Below, piece by piece: positions 56,493-64,000 of a DNA stretch of 64,000 nucleotides. Where the stretch lies: the NCBI GenBank assembly GCA_963746255.1, contig CAVVAJ010000001.1, positions 1 to 64,000 of the forward strand. Direction: 5' to 3'. The translations under genes and the position numbers were made by a program. Below the pieces are notes generated by a model. The model had not been told where the DNA came from. It did no database searches and saw only the letters and a program-made list of their open reading frames with translations. The stretch's first letter is position 1. Each line of letters begins with the position of its first letter. Source of the DNA: DAOVXM01 sp963746255. Its GTDB lineage: Bacteria; Chloroflexota; Anaerolineae; Anaerolineales; UBA4823.

Positions 56493-56578
56493 GAGGATTG
56501 CTCCTCTCACCTAAATTAAACGGTGATTATGATATTGGTATCACTCAATCTTACTGAGCGACATTTGTTGTTTGGACC

Positions 56579-56708
56579 GCCTAACGAGAGCATAAGCGGC
56601 GGACGGGAATTTGATGGAACACATTTAGGGACTTGGGATCATTGTTGAGCCGCCGCTTCCCTTTGGTGTGGGACTTGACCCGCCCGTCCGCTCTACGCGG
56701 GATTAGGC
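56579..56708. repeat. attC-like site, orientation unclear (130 bp)
   Basis: GCCTAAC at 56579-56585 and ATTAGGC at 56702-56708, with long arms GCGGCGGACGGG / CCCGCCCGTCCGC. The flanking genes are on the minus strand. Confidence 0.65.
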
Positions 56709-56711
56709 GCA

Positions 56712-57281
56712 CTATTTATTTTCAAAGGGATAAAGCACTCTTATTCTATCTTTGAGATTTTCAATCATTGATTGAGTATCGTTACCAAAAACGAACTCGA
56801 TATTTCTAATTTTCACCTTCTCTTGACCATCTAATAACTTTTTAAATTTTGGTTTCAAATTTCCTTGAAAATTCTTTTGCTTTGCGTTGTTTTTGGTATC
56901 CGATGAAGCAATAATCAATTTCGTCTCTGCACTAGCATCAAAATAATATTGCCCACCACTAATATTCACTGCATATCGGTCACTGAGTATTGTAGCAAAC
57001 ATATCTCCAAGTTATACCTTTGGTGGCACTTTGCTTTCTTCGATTTCTATCAATAGCATGACCATATTTTCTTCATTCACTACCATGACATCAATGTCTG
57101 TTAGCTTATTATCTAGTGTGACTTCTTTGCCACAAAAACCCTTTACTTCAGCCACATTTTTGTGCTTCTGCTTGTCTCCGTGATCATAGTAAACGGTGTA
57201 GTGTTGATAACGGCAATGATTTATATAATCTGTTAGCCATGCACCAAATTCACCTGTTAATTGTCCACGTTTTGATTTCAA
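56712..57281 (-). pseudogene. Nuclease-like (PD-(D/E)XK-type) cassette gene with in-frame stop
   Basis: From ATG 57281 89 codons run to a TAA at 57012-57014, and the same frame continues for 96 more after LGD-MFATILSDRYAV. KLTDIDVMVVNEENMVMLLIE-IEES suggests the Asp / Glu-x-(Glu/Lys) pattern of restriction-fold enzymes, but the assignment is weak. Read as one protein it has 189 residues with a codon GTA-TAA-CTT where GTA-ATA-CTT (VIL) would restore it, so either a mutation or read error. AT-rich relative to neighbours. Confidence 0.5.
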
Positions 57282-57303
57282 TGTTAATCCTTATTTTTCG
57301 TGC

Positions 57304-57414
57304 GCCCATCGATTTATTCTGCTGGTTTGCTCCTAGCGCGGCTTGAACTGTAACCAAGATTGGCAAATCGCGTCGCGTGTCTTCGGGGCGCAGTCCCATC
57401 CATTGCTAGCGGGC
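57304..57414 (-). repeat. attC site, minus orientation, degenerate (~111 bp)
   Basis: Read on the minus strand it has GACGCGATTTGCCAATCTTG and AGGAGCAAACC in the same order as 47790-47913, and a core GATGGGC. It shows that the block 56.0-57.4 kb is inverted. Confidence 0.6.
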
Positions 57415-57641
57415 TTATATCTCACAGTTATTATACAATTTTCTGCTAGCAAATTTTTATCGCTAGTTACAGGTTGAATAGCTTAGCATGTAATTCACCC
57501 TACACTTCAACGCGTCGCCCCTCTAAAAAACAGGCTAAATGGTTGGATAAATCTAGGCGCGGTATGTCTTCGTTTTCCAATGCACCGTGTATCAAGGCAG
57601 TGTACATCAGCGGTCCCAATAGGGAGGCAACTGAATGGTAG

Positions 57642-58181
57642 GGGTGTTCTGGCTTCAAAATTCCCTCGGCCTGGTTCACAGCCTTTGTGGGCGGCAGTCA
57701 CGAGTTCATCCAAAACAACGTTCGTCTGCTTGATCCGCGTGCCTGCTTCTTCTATATAGCAACCGGCATCACCCCGGCAATGTCCGCGAAATTGGTTGGC
57801 GCTGGATCGCAATACGCAGCTGCTACGGTGGATGCCAACGGCGATAACCTGGATGGATCGAAGAACTACCAGGGGCACTTGCCCCCGAATATTCCAGTGA
57901 AAACTTTCTGGTCGCTCATTCCCTACGATACACAAACACGGTCGGTTCTGCAGACCGATCAGCGCGACACGGCCTTAAGCAGCGAGATGGGGGCTGTGCA
58001 AACAAACTCCGATGGCTCGGTAGACGTTTACTTTGGGCCGAAAGCCCCTGCAGGCAAGGAAAGTAACTGGATACAAACGATGCCGGGCAAGGGTTGGTTC
58101 ACTATTCTCCGTCTCTACAGCCCCCTTGAACCGTGGTTTGATAAAACCTGGCGACCAGGGGAAATAACCAGGATAGACTAG
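57642..58181 (+). pseudogene. DUF1254/DUF1214 protein, C-terminal part
   Basis: Open after a TAG at 57639-57641 with no start codon before GTG 57687. FFYIATGITPAMSAKLVG, PVKTFWSLIPYDTQTRS, DGSVDVYFGPKAPAGKE and a C-terminal RLYSPLEPWFDKTWRPGEI are the conserved end of DUF1214 proteins. The N-terminal two thirds are absent. Same superfamily as the gene at 67-1386 but clearly different in sequence. Confidence 0.75.
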
Positions 58182-58240
58182 CGTAAGGCTATGGAACATC
58201 ATTCAGTGCTTGTCAGGATACCGCGCCGAGTATTTCCTGC

Positions 58241-58483
58241 ATGAAGACCGTCATGGAAACCTACCGGGATCAAGGTAGGCTTGCTAACAAGATCGCCGCT
58301 CACGCATTCAAGGCCGGGTTAATCGACGAGTGCCATCTGCTGCTCGCACCTATCATAGTGGGAGGCGGCAAACAATCCCTGCCTAACAATGTACGCTTAG
58401 CGCGAGAGCTTTTGGAGGAACGCCGCTTTGGCAACGGCATGGTTTACCTCCGCTACCAGGCCAGCCACGGAAGAGCCAGCTAA
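58241..58483 (+). pseudogene. RibD C-terminal / dihydrofolate-reductase-like fragment
   Basis: 80 codons: AHAFKAGLIDECHLLLAPIIVGGG and VRLARELLEERRFGNGMVYLRY match the last third of RibD_C-type reductases. The NADPH-binding N-terminal part is missing. It follows the DUF1254 fragment by 59 bp and ends inside a half attC. Confidence 0.7.
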
Positions 58484-58517
58484 CACAGCGTGCAGCGGAC
58501 GTTAGTTGCTTTGGATC
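58478..58517 (+). repeat. attC half-site (R'' side)
   Basis: AGCTAAC (58478-58484) followed by ACAGCGTGCAGCGGACGTTAG; the remaining part of the site is lost. Confidence 0.55.
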
Positions 58518-58544
58518 GATTAGGAACATAAATAGCTATCGTGT

Positions 58545-58794
58545 TACCTTGAGTGGAAAAAGGGACGATTAAACGGCGCTTGTTTTTGGTTTGATAATCT
58601 GCTATGCTGTTCCTAGTGAACACAATTCACCCAACGCACAGGCCGACAATTTGGCGCAGAACTCAAGACTACGGGGTTGGAGCAGTCTCGCCATGATGCG
58701 ATACTGGACATCATCCTGGCGAATATCGGTTAATTTGAGAGAGCTGTGTATAAGTAAATATACCGCAATGCTGCGTTATATGCAGTAGTTGGGC
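58545..58794 (+). repeat. 250-bp repeat, copy 1, ending in an attC-like core
   Basis: Matches 62745-62990, including CACAGGCCGACAATTTGGCG. ACCCAAC at 58629-58635 and GTTGGGC at 58788-58794 could be the cores of a 166-bp attC. No coding potential is seen. Confidence 0.6.
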
Positions 58795-58839
58795 GGCAGA
58801 TTTCTTTCACTTGAGGTTCTAGAGAGGAAAACAAATCTT

Positions 58840-59313
58840 ATGGATTCAAACACCTCACAAAGAAATGAGGTACAAGTTTCATTGCGCCCGGTCAGTCATG
58901 ATAACTGGCGTAACATTGCTAACCTAAAGGTTTCTGAGGCTCAGCGTAAATTTGTTGCTGAGCCATGTTACTACCTGGCTCTCTGTTGTTATGGAAACGA
59001 TTGGCAGCCCCTTGCTATTTACTTTGATGAGCAAGTAATTGGATTCATGATGTGGACCATAGATCCAGCTGATGGAAGCTGTTGGCTGGGAGGAATCTTA
59101 GTCGACCAGGGTATGCAGAAACGCGGATACGGCAAACAAGCAGTGCAAGCGGCAATAACAATGTTAAATGGGAAGTATGGGCACAGAAACTTTGCCCTAT
59201 CCTATCAACCTGCTAATCTAATAGCAAAACATCTTTACAGTAAACTAGGCTTTATAGAAATGAATGAATGGGAAGACGACGAGATTGTAGCACGCTTGTC
59301 GCTTACAGAATAA
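58840..59313 (+). CDS. GNAT acetyltransferase cassette (intact copy)
   Basis: 157 residues from ATG 58840. LRPVSHDNWRNIANLKVSE start, VDQGMQKRGYGKQAVQAAITM as acetyl-CoA loop, ALSYQPANLIAKHLYSKLGF as motif B. The intact partner of the frameshifted copy at 29125-29599 in opposite orientation. SPLIT-type spermidine-like acetyltransferases resemble it, but the substrate is unknown. Confidence 0.87.
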   Translation: MDSNTSQRNEVQVSLRPVSHDNWRNIANLKVSEAQRKFVAEPCYYLALCCYGNDWQPLAIYFDEQVIGFMMWTIDPADGSCWLGGILVDQGMQKRGYGKQAVQAAITMLNGKYGHRNFALSYQPANLIAKHLYSKLGFIEMNEWEDDEIVARLSLTE

Positions 59314-59358
59314 CAGAGCTAGTTGCTGGTGGAAAATCTACAACAACTTCGGTAGAGC

Positions 59359-59488
59359 CGCCAACAAAGCGTGCACCCAACTGGTGGGATTCGCACCGTC
59401 AAAAGGAGATGATTCTGTGCTCGAACAATTTCCGTCAAATCTGCGTCATCTCGTCCCGCCCACCCGCTGGTAACGCAAACCGTTGGGC
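59359..59488 (+). repeat. attC site (130 bp)
   Basis: R'' CGCCAAC (59359-59365), AGCGTGCACCCAACTGGTGGG arm, CCCGCCCACCCGCTGG return, GTAACGCAAACC, R' GTTGGGC (59482-59488). Confidence 0.88.
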
Positions 59489-59520
59489 TGCTGAAGCGAT
59501 ATTCCATATAGGAGAACAAC

Positions 59521-59991
59521 GTGCATCTCGAATTTACACGTATGAGCAATGTTGACAACGCCGAATATATTGCTTTGAATAATCACCCTCTTGTACGTCG
59601 TCAAATGCCATTAACAGATGATAATTTTGGAGAAAAGGAATGCCAAGAGTGGGTCGCGGGGAAGGAAAAACAGTGGGATGAGTATGGATATGGTCCTTGG
59701 GCATTTATCATAGACGGTAAGTTTGCAGGTTGGGGTGGCTTACAGTATGAGAACGGTGACGCGGATTTAGGCTTGGTGCTGCACCCAGATTATTGGGGAA
59801 CGGGCAAAGCCATATACGAAGAGATTATCAAACGGGCATTTGGAGAAATGAATTTAGAGTCTGTAACTATATTATTTCCACCTACCAGAACCCGCATAAA
59901 AGGAATCTTGCGATTCGGTTTTCAGGTTGATGGTGAAGTGGAAATTGAAGGTGAGCGATTCATTCGATATCGTCTTTTTGCACCAAAATAA
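59521..59991 (+). CDS. GNAT acetyltransferase cassette
   Basis: 156 residues from GTG 59521 with GGAGAA upstream. LEFTRMSNVDNAEYIALNNH, WAFIIDGKFAGWGGLQYENG, then LGLVLHPDYWGTGKAIYEEI (acetyl-CoA loop) and RFGFQVDGEVEIEG. Acetyltransf_3-like. Fourth or fifth GNAT in the array. Confidence 0.85.
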   Translation: MHLEFTRMSNVDNAEYIALNNHPLVRRQMPLTDDNFGEKECQEWVAGKEKQWDEYGYGPWAFIIDGKFAGWGGLQYENGDADLGLVLHPDYWGTGKAIYEEIIKRAFGEMNLESVTILFPPTRTRIKGILRFGFQVDGEVEIEGERFIRYRLFAPK

Positions 59992-60048
59992 AATTGCTTC
60001 GGGAAAGTCGATATTTGTATTCCAATATTGCTTTATATCCAAGCCGCC

Positions 60049-60179
60049 GCCCAACAAAGCTTGCACTGCACGCTGGGGATTCTGCCGCCATCTCAAGCAG
60101 TTTTCTACGCCTCAGCCTTTTTCTGATTTATAATCAGAATCCACGCCCTCCCAAGCGCCAGGTACGCAAGCCGTTGGGT
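60049..60179 (+). repeat. attC site (131 bp)
   Basis: R'' GCCCAAC (60049-60055), AGCTTGCACTGCACGCTGGGG arm, GCCCTCCCAAGCGCCAGG, R' GTTGGGT (60173-60179). Confidence 0.85.
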
Positions 60180-60230
60180 TGACAGCTTATTGCTTCATCA
60201 TTATCGATTATTTGTAAAATCAAATTTCTA

Positions 60231-60454
60231 ATGAAAGACCACCCTTTAGTTATTGACAATCTTATTGACTGGACAAATATTTGCGCGAACGAAAAAGGCA
60301 GAAGATTACGGATTTAGACACTTACAAACTATTATCAAGGCGAGACCTCACTTGATTTCAGGGTATCAATAAATTGAACGAATCCCCTTGGACTATAGAA
60401 AAATTTGCCGATGCGTTTGAAGTATCGGCTAGTGAGCTTTTGAAATATATTTAG
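60231..60454 (+). pseudogene. XRE-type HTH relic
   Basis: The last ~25 codons read SPWTIEKFADAFEVSASELLKYI, the end of an XRE helix-turn-helix domain. Upstream codons from ATG 60231 are in other frames and include a stop after 28 residues, so the gene is broken. AT-rich. Confidence 0.45.
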
Positions 60455-60501
60455 GCAATTATACGCTTAACACACCTATTCCACAGAGGTAATATAAAAG
60501 T

Positions 60502-61077
60502 ATGAACAACATTAATAGCAATAAAAAGGAGTTGTCACCAGAACAACGTGAAGAACTACTCAGAGCATTGAAAGCCCGTTTTGAGAAAAACATGAACCGC
60601 CATAAAGGTCTTGAATGGGCTAAAGTACAAGCAAAGCTGGAAGCTAATACTGAAAAACTGTGGTCACTCAATGAAATGGAAAGAACTGGCGGTGAACCGG
60701 ATGTTGTTGGTCATGATAAAAAGACGGGCGAATACATTTTTTATGATTGTTCAGCGGAAAGTCCTAAAGGCCGCAGAAGTGTTTGTTACGACCGTGAAGC
60801 GCTGGAGTCAAGGAAAGAACATAAACCAGAAAATAACGCTATGGATATGGCAGCTGCCATGGGCATTGAGCTTTTAACGGAAGAACAATATCGAGAGTTG
60901 CAGAAACTTGGAAATTTCGATACGAAAACGTCGAGCTGGTTGAAAACACCTTCTGATATTAGAAAACTCGGCGGCGCCATCTTTGCTGATCGTCGCTACG
61001 ACCATGTCTTCGTGTATCACAACGGTGCGCCCTCTTACTATGCCGCCAGGGGGTTCCGTGGCTCGCTAAGGGTCTAA
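60502..61077 (+). CDS. DUF4256 family protein cassette
   Basis: 191 residues. SPEQREELLRALKARFEKNM, TGGEPDVVGHDKKTGEYIFYDCSAESPKGRRS, MDMAAAMGIELLTEEQYRELQ and GGAIFADRRYDHVFVYHNGA are the hallmarks of DUF4256 as I know it, a conserved soluble family of unknown function, common in Bacteroidota and Firmicutes. AT-richer than its neighbours. No attC of the resident type is visible between it and the next gene. Confidence 0.82.
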   Translation: MNNINSNKKELSPEQREELLRALKARFEKNMNRHKGLEWAKVQAKLEANTEKLWSLNEMERTGGEPDVVGHDKKTGEYIFYDCSAESPKGRRSVCYDREALESRKEHKPENNAMDMAAAMGIELLTEEQYRELQKLGNFDTKTSSWLKTPSDIRKLGGAIFADRRYDHVFVYHNGAPSYYAARGFRGSLRV

Positions 61078-61288
61078 ATTTTGCACAGACAGCTAAATTT
61101 GAATTTGAGAACGGATCACCTGAAAAAAGAATGAAATTTTCGCGGATTTGGTTCGAAGCTCACCTTCATGACGAAGCAGTCTGGTAAGCTTTCAACACCC
61201 ATACCAGTATTCTCTGCCCGAATGCCAACCACTTTTACCATGTTAGCTGAAAGTGGCGGGACCAGGAAACAAATTTAAATAACATACT

Positions 61289-61885
61289 ATGACAAAGAAT
61301 AAAATGAATCCTAAAGTTGATGTATATATAAGTGAAGCCAAAAAGTGGCAGGAAGAATTTGAGAAATTGAGAATGATCATTCTTGACTGCCAGCTGACCG
61401 AAGAATTTAAGTGGGGTAAACCTTGTTACACGTTTCAGGAAAGCAACATAGTTTTAATACATGGATTTAAAGAATACTGTGCGCTTTTGTTTTTCAACGG
61501 TGCCTTGTTAAATGATCCTAATGGTATTCTAATCACACAAACGGAGAATGTGCAGGCGGCACGCCAGATTCGGTTCACCAATGTTCGAGAAATAGTTGAG
61601 ATGGAAACCATCTTGAAAGCCTATATTTATGAAGCCATTGAAGTGGAAAAAGCCGGTTTGAAAGTGGATTTTAAAAAGACAACCGAATACATAATTCCTG
61701 AAGAATTTCAAAATAAATTAGATGAAATCCCGGCCTTGAAGACTGCTTTTGAAGCATTGACACCCGGACGGCAAAGAGCATACATTCTTTATTTCTCTGC
61801 ACCCAAACAATCCAAAACTCGGGAGTCAAGGATTGAAAAATATATGCCGCAAATTCTCAATGGCAAGGGATTAAATGATCGCTAA
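61289..61885 (+). CDS. YdeI/DUF1801 family protein cassette
   Basis: 198 residues. DUF1801 domain (residues ~10-115: EFEKLRMIILDCQLTEEFKWGKPCY, CALLFFNGALL) followed by a YdeI C-terminal helical part with FEALTPGRQRAYILYFSAPK. Known in stress-linked contexts but function unknown. AT-rich. The 200 bp upstream hold no gene. Confidence 0.82.
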   Translation: MTKNKMNPKVDVYISEAKKWQEEFEKLRMIILDCQLTEEFKWGKPCYTFQESNIVLIHGFKEYCALLFFNGALLNDPNGILITQTENVQAARQIRFTNVREIVEMETILKAYIYEAIEVEKAGLKVDFKKTTEYIIPEEFQNKLDEIPALKTAFEALTPGRQRAYILYFSAPKQSKTRESRIEKYMPQILNGKGLNDR

Positions 61886-62188
61886 ATTCGATGAGAAAAT
61901 TAATTAACCAAACTATAAGCCATTACCTCTCTTTGCGTTCCGTTGACAGCAAATGGACAGCCTGATTACAACAAGTTTAATTGGTACAAAATTGCAAATG
62001 GACGCTGGAGATGGACGAAATAGAAATTACTACTGCCAACAATGCGTAAAACATAGGGCGGACTTTGGTTTCCGCAAGTTTTCGGTTCTTTGCAAGCAAA
62101 GTCCCGGTAGACAGGTACGCAGCTCTGAAATGCCCTACGTTTCATACCCGAGCCGTTTATATTTGCTTGCTGCGAATTATGATAGCGC
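61886..62188 (+). other. Gene-free stretch
   Basis: About 300 bp between the YdeI gene and the short attC-like site. GCCAACAATGCGTAAAAC near 62036 resembles a core of non-resident attC sites, but I see no paired partner. No gene supported. Confidence 0.3.
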
Positions 62189-62235
62189 GTATAACAAAAT
62201 GCTCAACAATGCTGCGTAATACCCGGCAGTTGGGC
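62189..62235 (+). repeat. Short attC-like site of a different type (47 bp)
   Basis: GTATAAC (62189-62195), AAAATGCTCAACAATGCTGCG, and R' GTTGGGC (62229-62235). Shorter and different from the resident family. Confidence 0.45.
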
Positions 62236-62318
62236 GCGGAAAGGCTTGAGGTTGTTTGACAGAGCGCTACACAAAACCACATCGGCGGTATTCAATCGAA
62301 TGATTTAAATATGCATCT

Positions 62319-62735
62319 ATGATGAGCAATGATTCTGATTTTTTTAAACGCCTGGCGGTTATTTTAAGTATTGTGGTACTGACCGCAGCAGTCCACATCT
62401 TTAGACCTGGAAGCTATTTACAGGGAGAATGGTATTCCTTCTACTACAGCTACTTTTCAGATTTTATCCTTCCTTTTACGTGCTACTTCCTGTTATGTAT
62501 GCCCGGGCAATATATCCCTATTCTCAGGCGTTGGGAAGTGAAATTCGCGCTTGCGTTTTTGATACCCTCCATAGCCGAAACTTGCCAGTATTTCGGAATA
62601 CCGGTCCTGGGGGTTACGTTCGATCTGCTTGATTATTTCATGTATGGTATCGGAGCATTGTCAGCCGCTGTTGTCGATACACAGCTGTTCTCGCGGGTAT
62701 TTGATTTTTGGGCTTGGGAGCAGGCCGTAAAATAG
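62319..62735 (+). CDS. Four-TM membrane-protein cassette, VanZ-like
   Basis: 138 residues with four membrane spans. LAVILSIVVLTAAVHIFRPG, FILPFTCYFLLCMPGQ and FDLLDYFMYGIGALSAAVVD; the last is similar to the VanZ-like DxxDxxxYxxG pattern. Start ATG 62319 (an in-frame ATG at 62322 follows). Function unknown. Confidence 0.65.
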   Translation: MMSNDSDFFKRLAVILSIVVLTAAVHIFRPGSYLQGEWYSFYYSYFSDFILPFTCYFLLCMPGQYIPILRRWEVKFALAFLIPSIAETCQYFGIPVLGVTFDLLDYFMYGIGALSAAVVDTQLFSRVFDFWAWEQAVK

Positions 62736-62744
62736 TGTCACTGG

Positions 62745-62990
62745 TGGGAAAAGGGCCGAGTTAACGACGCTTGTTTTTGGTTCGATAATCTGCTGATCTG
62801 TTCATAGCGGACACAATTTACCCAACGCACAGGCCGACAATTTGGCGCAGGATTCAACACTCCGGGGTTGGAGCAGTCGCGCCATGATGCGATACTGAAT
62901 ATCATCCTGGCGAATATCAGTTAAAATTAGCGAGCTGTGTATAAGTAAATATACCGCAGTGTTGCGCTATACGCAGTAGATGATCTGCCC
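62745..62990 (+). repeat. 250-bp repeat, copy 2
   Basis: Diverged copy of 58545-58794 with CACAGGCCGACAATTTGGCG and GCGCCATGATGCGATACTG. The terminal GTTGGGC core is replaced (GTAGATGATC), so this copy could not recombine there. The remaining ~85 bp to the next gene hold AGGAGGAGG (ribosome binding). Confidence 0.6.
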
Positions 62991-63074
62991 ACAAGTGGAA
63001 TAACCATGCCCCCTATGCATGTCACAAACAAGAGACACAATGTTGATGCTGATTCTGTATAGGAGGAGGAAACG

Positions 63075-63656
63075 ATGTCAATATCAAGCACAAGAAGAGT
63101 TCTTGTTACATTGATACTTCTCGTCACAGCATTTACAGTCAGTTGTGCCGCACTTAGAGAAAAGCGCAGCACTCTTACAGTTTCAGAGCCCGCCCAACCC
63201 ATTGAAGAAAAGCGCAGCTATCTTACAGTTACAGAGGCTTTTCAGCGTGCGAAGTTATTGGAGGGAAAACAAGTCCGCGTGCGCGGCTACGGATTCTTTA
63301 ATGTTATGCGCACCAATAAGGTCTGCACACCTGCGAGTTGTGACTGCAATACGACACATGGACACTTGGTATTATTTGAAGAAACTGGGAGCTGGCAGAA
63401 TTGGGGGGTTCTTGACAAAATATTTATTTCAGCATCAAGTCTGAGTTGTCAAGGCGATGAGTGTTCTATGGAGTGTATTCATTTCGACCCAACCATTGCC
63501 AAGGAATTTGAGTTTGCAGGTACACTAGTAGACCGCGATGATTTCAAAATTCTTTATCTAGAGGATATAGATCTTGAAGCTTCGCGTCAACTGATTGACG
63601 ATGAGTGGATTCCTATTGAAACAGGGCGTTTTACTGTTGAGTTGGGGAAAAAATAG
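63075..63656 (+). CDS. Cys-rich lipoprotein cassette of unknown function
   Basis: 193 residues from ATG 63075 (AGGAGGAGG 5-13 bp upstream). VTLILLVTAFTVSC is the lipoprotein signal. Two imperfect copies of EKRSxLTVxE follow the anchor, then KLLEGKQVRVRGYG (OB-like strand), CTPASCDCNTTHG and SSLSCQGDECSMECIHF with seven Cys. The C-terminal part reads like an OB-fold (FEFAGTLVDRDDFKILYLEDI). Function unknown. Confidence 0.7.
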   Translation: MSISSTRRVLVTLILLVTAFTVSCAALREKRSTLTVSEPAQPIEEKRSYLTVTEAFQRAKLLEGKQVRVRGYGFFNVMRTNKVCTPASCDCNTTHGHLVLFEETGSWQNWGVLDKIFISASSLSCQGDECSMECIHFDPTIAKEFEFAGTLVDRDDFKILYLEDIDLEASRQLIDDEWIPIETGRFTVELGKK

Positions 63657-63724
63657 GCTTACCAAGTCCTGGCAGGGGCAGCTCCACACGCTATCACGCC
63701 ACGCCGCTGAACATACCGTTAGCT
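63656..63724 (+). repeat. attC-like site (69 bp)
   Basis: R'' GGCTTAC (63656-63662), CCTGGCAGGGGCAG, R' GTTAGCT (63718-63724). It overlaps the stop region of the lipoprotein gene. Confidence 0.5.
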
Positions 63725-63746
63725 GGCTAAGACGAATATTCTAATT

Positions 63747-64000
63747 ATGATTTTTCTTTTAGGTGGTCCCCCAAGAGTTGGAAAATCAATAATCTCCAGT
63801 GAGATTCGGCAGAAACATGCTGTGAGTGTTGTTTCAACGGATACCCTCGGTGCAGTGCTGGAGAATGTTCTGAGCCCGGAAGCGGCGCCAGACTTGTTTG
63901 TTTTTGGCAAGTTTTATGAAATGCCCATGGCGGAGCGGGTGAAGTTAATAATGAAGGATCCTGCAGAGCTTATTGATTATGTGAGAAAGGAAAGTCATGT
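63747..64000 (+). CDS. P-loop kinase-like protein, 3' end outside window
   Basis: From ATG 63747: MIFLLGGPPRVGKSIISSEI, a Walker A loop (GGPPRVGKS) at the very start, followed by VVSTDTLGAVLENVLSPEAAPD. This resembles AAA/adenylate-kinase-like small P-loop kinases such as 2-phosphoglycerate kinase or zeta-toxin-like proteins. 85 codons are visible and the frame is open at the window edge, so the array continues to the right. Confidence 0.7.
   Translation, partial: MIFLLGGPPRVGKSIISSEIRQKHAVSVVSTDTLGAVLENVLSPEAAPDLFVFGKFYEMPMAERVKLIMKDPAELIDYVRKESH

Noticed and set aside
32861..63724. attC palindromes as REP elements or rho-independent terminators
   Set aside because: They carry paired core sites at fixed ends, vary inside while cores stay, lie after single genes in mostly one orientation, and stop codons fall within cores. 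These are cassette features.
1..64000. Insertion sequences or prophage
   Set aside because: No transposase, phage structural or lysis protein was recognised in any frame; the only recombinase trace is the intI remnant.

Overview
The window looks like a bacterial chromosome segment, most probably Chloroflexota (Anaerolineae-like). This is inferred from the style of its genes only: large secreted repeat proteins ending in a short Tyr-Leu-Pro-hydrophobic tail, a clostripain-like secreted protease, many CPBP/ICMT-type membrane proteins and mid GC. No rRNA or housekeeping marker is present, so the phylum is not proven.

Layout. (1) 1-8.0 kb: ordinary mixed genes (DUF1254/1214 protein, BASS-family transporter, lipid kinase, small membrane proteins, radical SAM protein, DoxX, alpha/beta hydrolase). 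(2) 8.2-10.1 kb: a small minus-oriented cluster of integron-type attC sites and cassettes, joined directly to a 5'-truncated glycosyltransferase. (3) 10.8-26.6 kb: one long minus-strand operon. It starts with an IclR regulator, then a Gfo/Idh oxidoreductase, RraA-like protein, CUT1-type ABC importer, M55 D-aminopeptidase, D-2-hydroxyacid dehydrogenase, zinc alcohol dehydrogenase, M20 peptidase, KDPG aldolase, KDG kinase, class III aminotransferase and FAH-family enzyme. It looks like an import and catabolism system for a sugar-acid or amino-sugar/D-amino-acid conjugate. Two of three copies of a ~120 bp palindromic MITE-like element sit in its gaps and the third lies upstream. (4) 27.3-28.06 kb: truncated UbiA prenyltransferase and nucleotidyl-cyclase pieces. 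(5) 28.06-64.0 kb: a large chromosomal-integron cassette array.

The array is the main discovery. About thirty imperfect palindromes of roughly 85-170 bp, bounded by GCCYAAC-like and GTTRGGC-like core sites, separate single genes typical of cassettes: GNAT acetyltransferases, RelE/antitoxin, CPBP proteases, ICMT methyltransferases, deaminase, DinB, sulfotransferase and many unknowns. At 31933-32019 lies the first ~22 codons of an integron integrase on the minus strand. It is cut off, and the plus-strand array begins ~260 bp away, which is the canonical intI-attI-array geometry. On its other side a second, minus-oriented arm of cassettes (31.3-28.06 kb) replaces the integrase body. Cassettes are duplicated between the three clusters (YdcZ, GNAT, a membrane protein, M28 peptidase, DinB fragment). 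Two cluster ends fuse an attC crossover point directly to the inside of a gene (cyclase at 28063, M28 peptidase at 8504), as expected of recombination at secondary sites.

Many genes carry single-base frameshifts, in the operon as well as in the array. They may be true decay or indel errors in the assembly; the two cannot be told apart from this sequence. Frameshifted genes are annotated over their full reconstructed extent.
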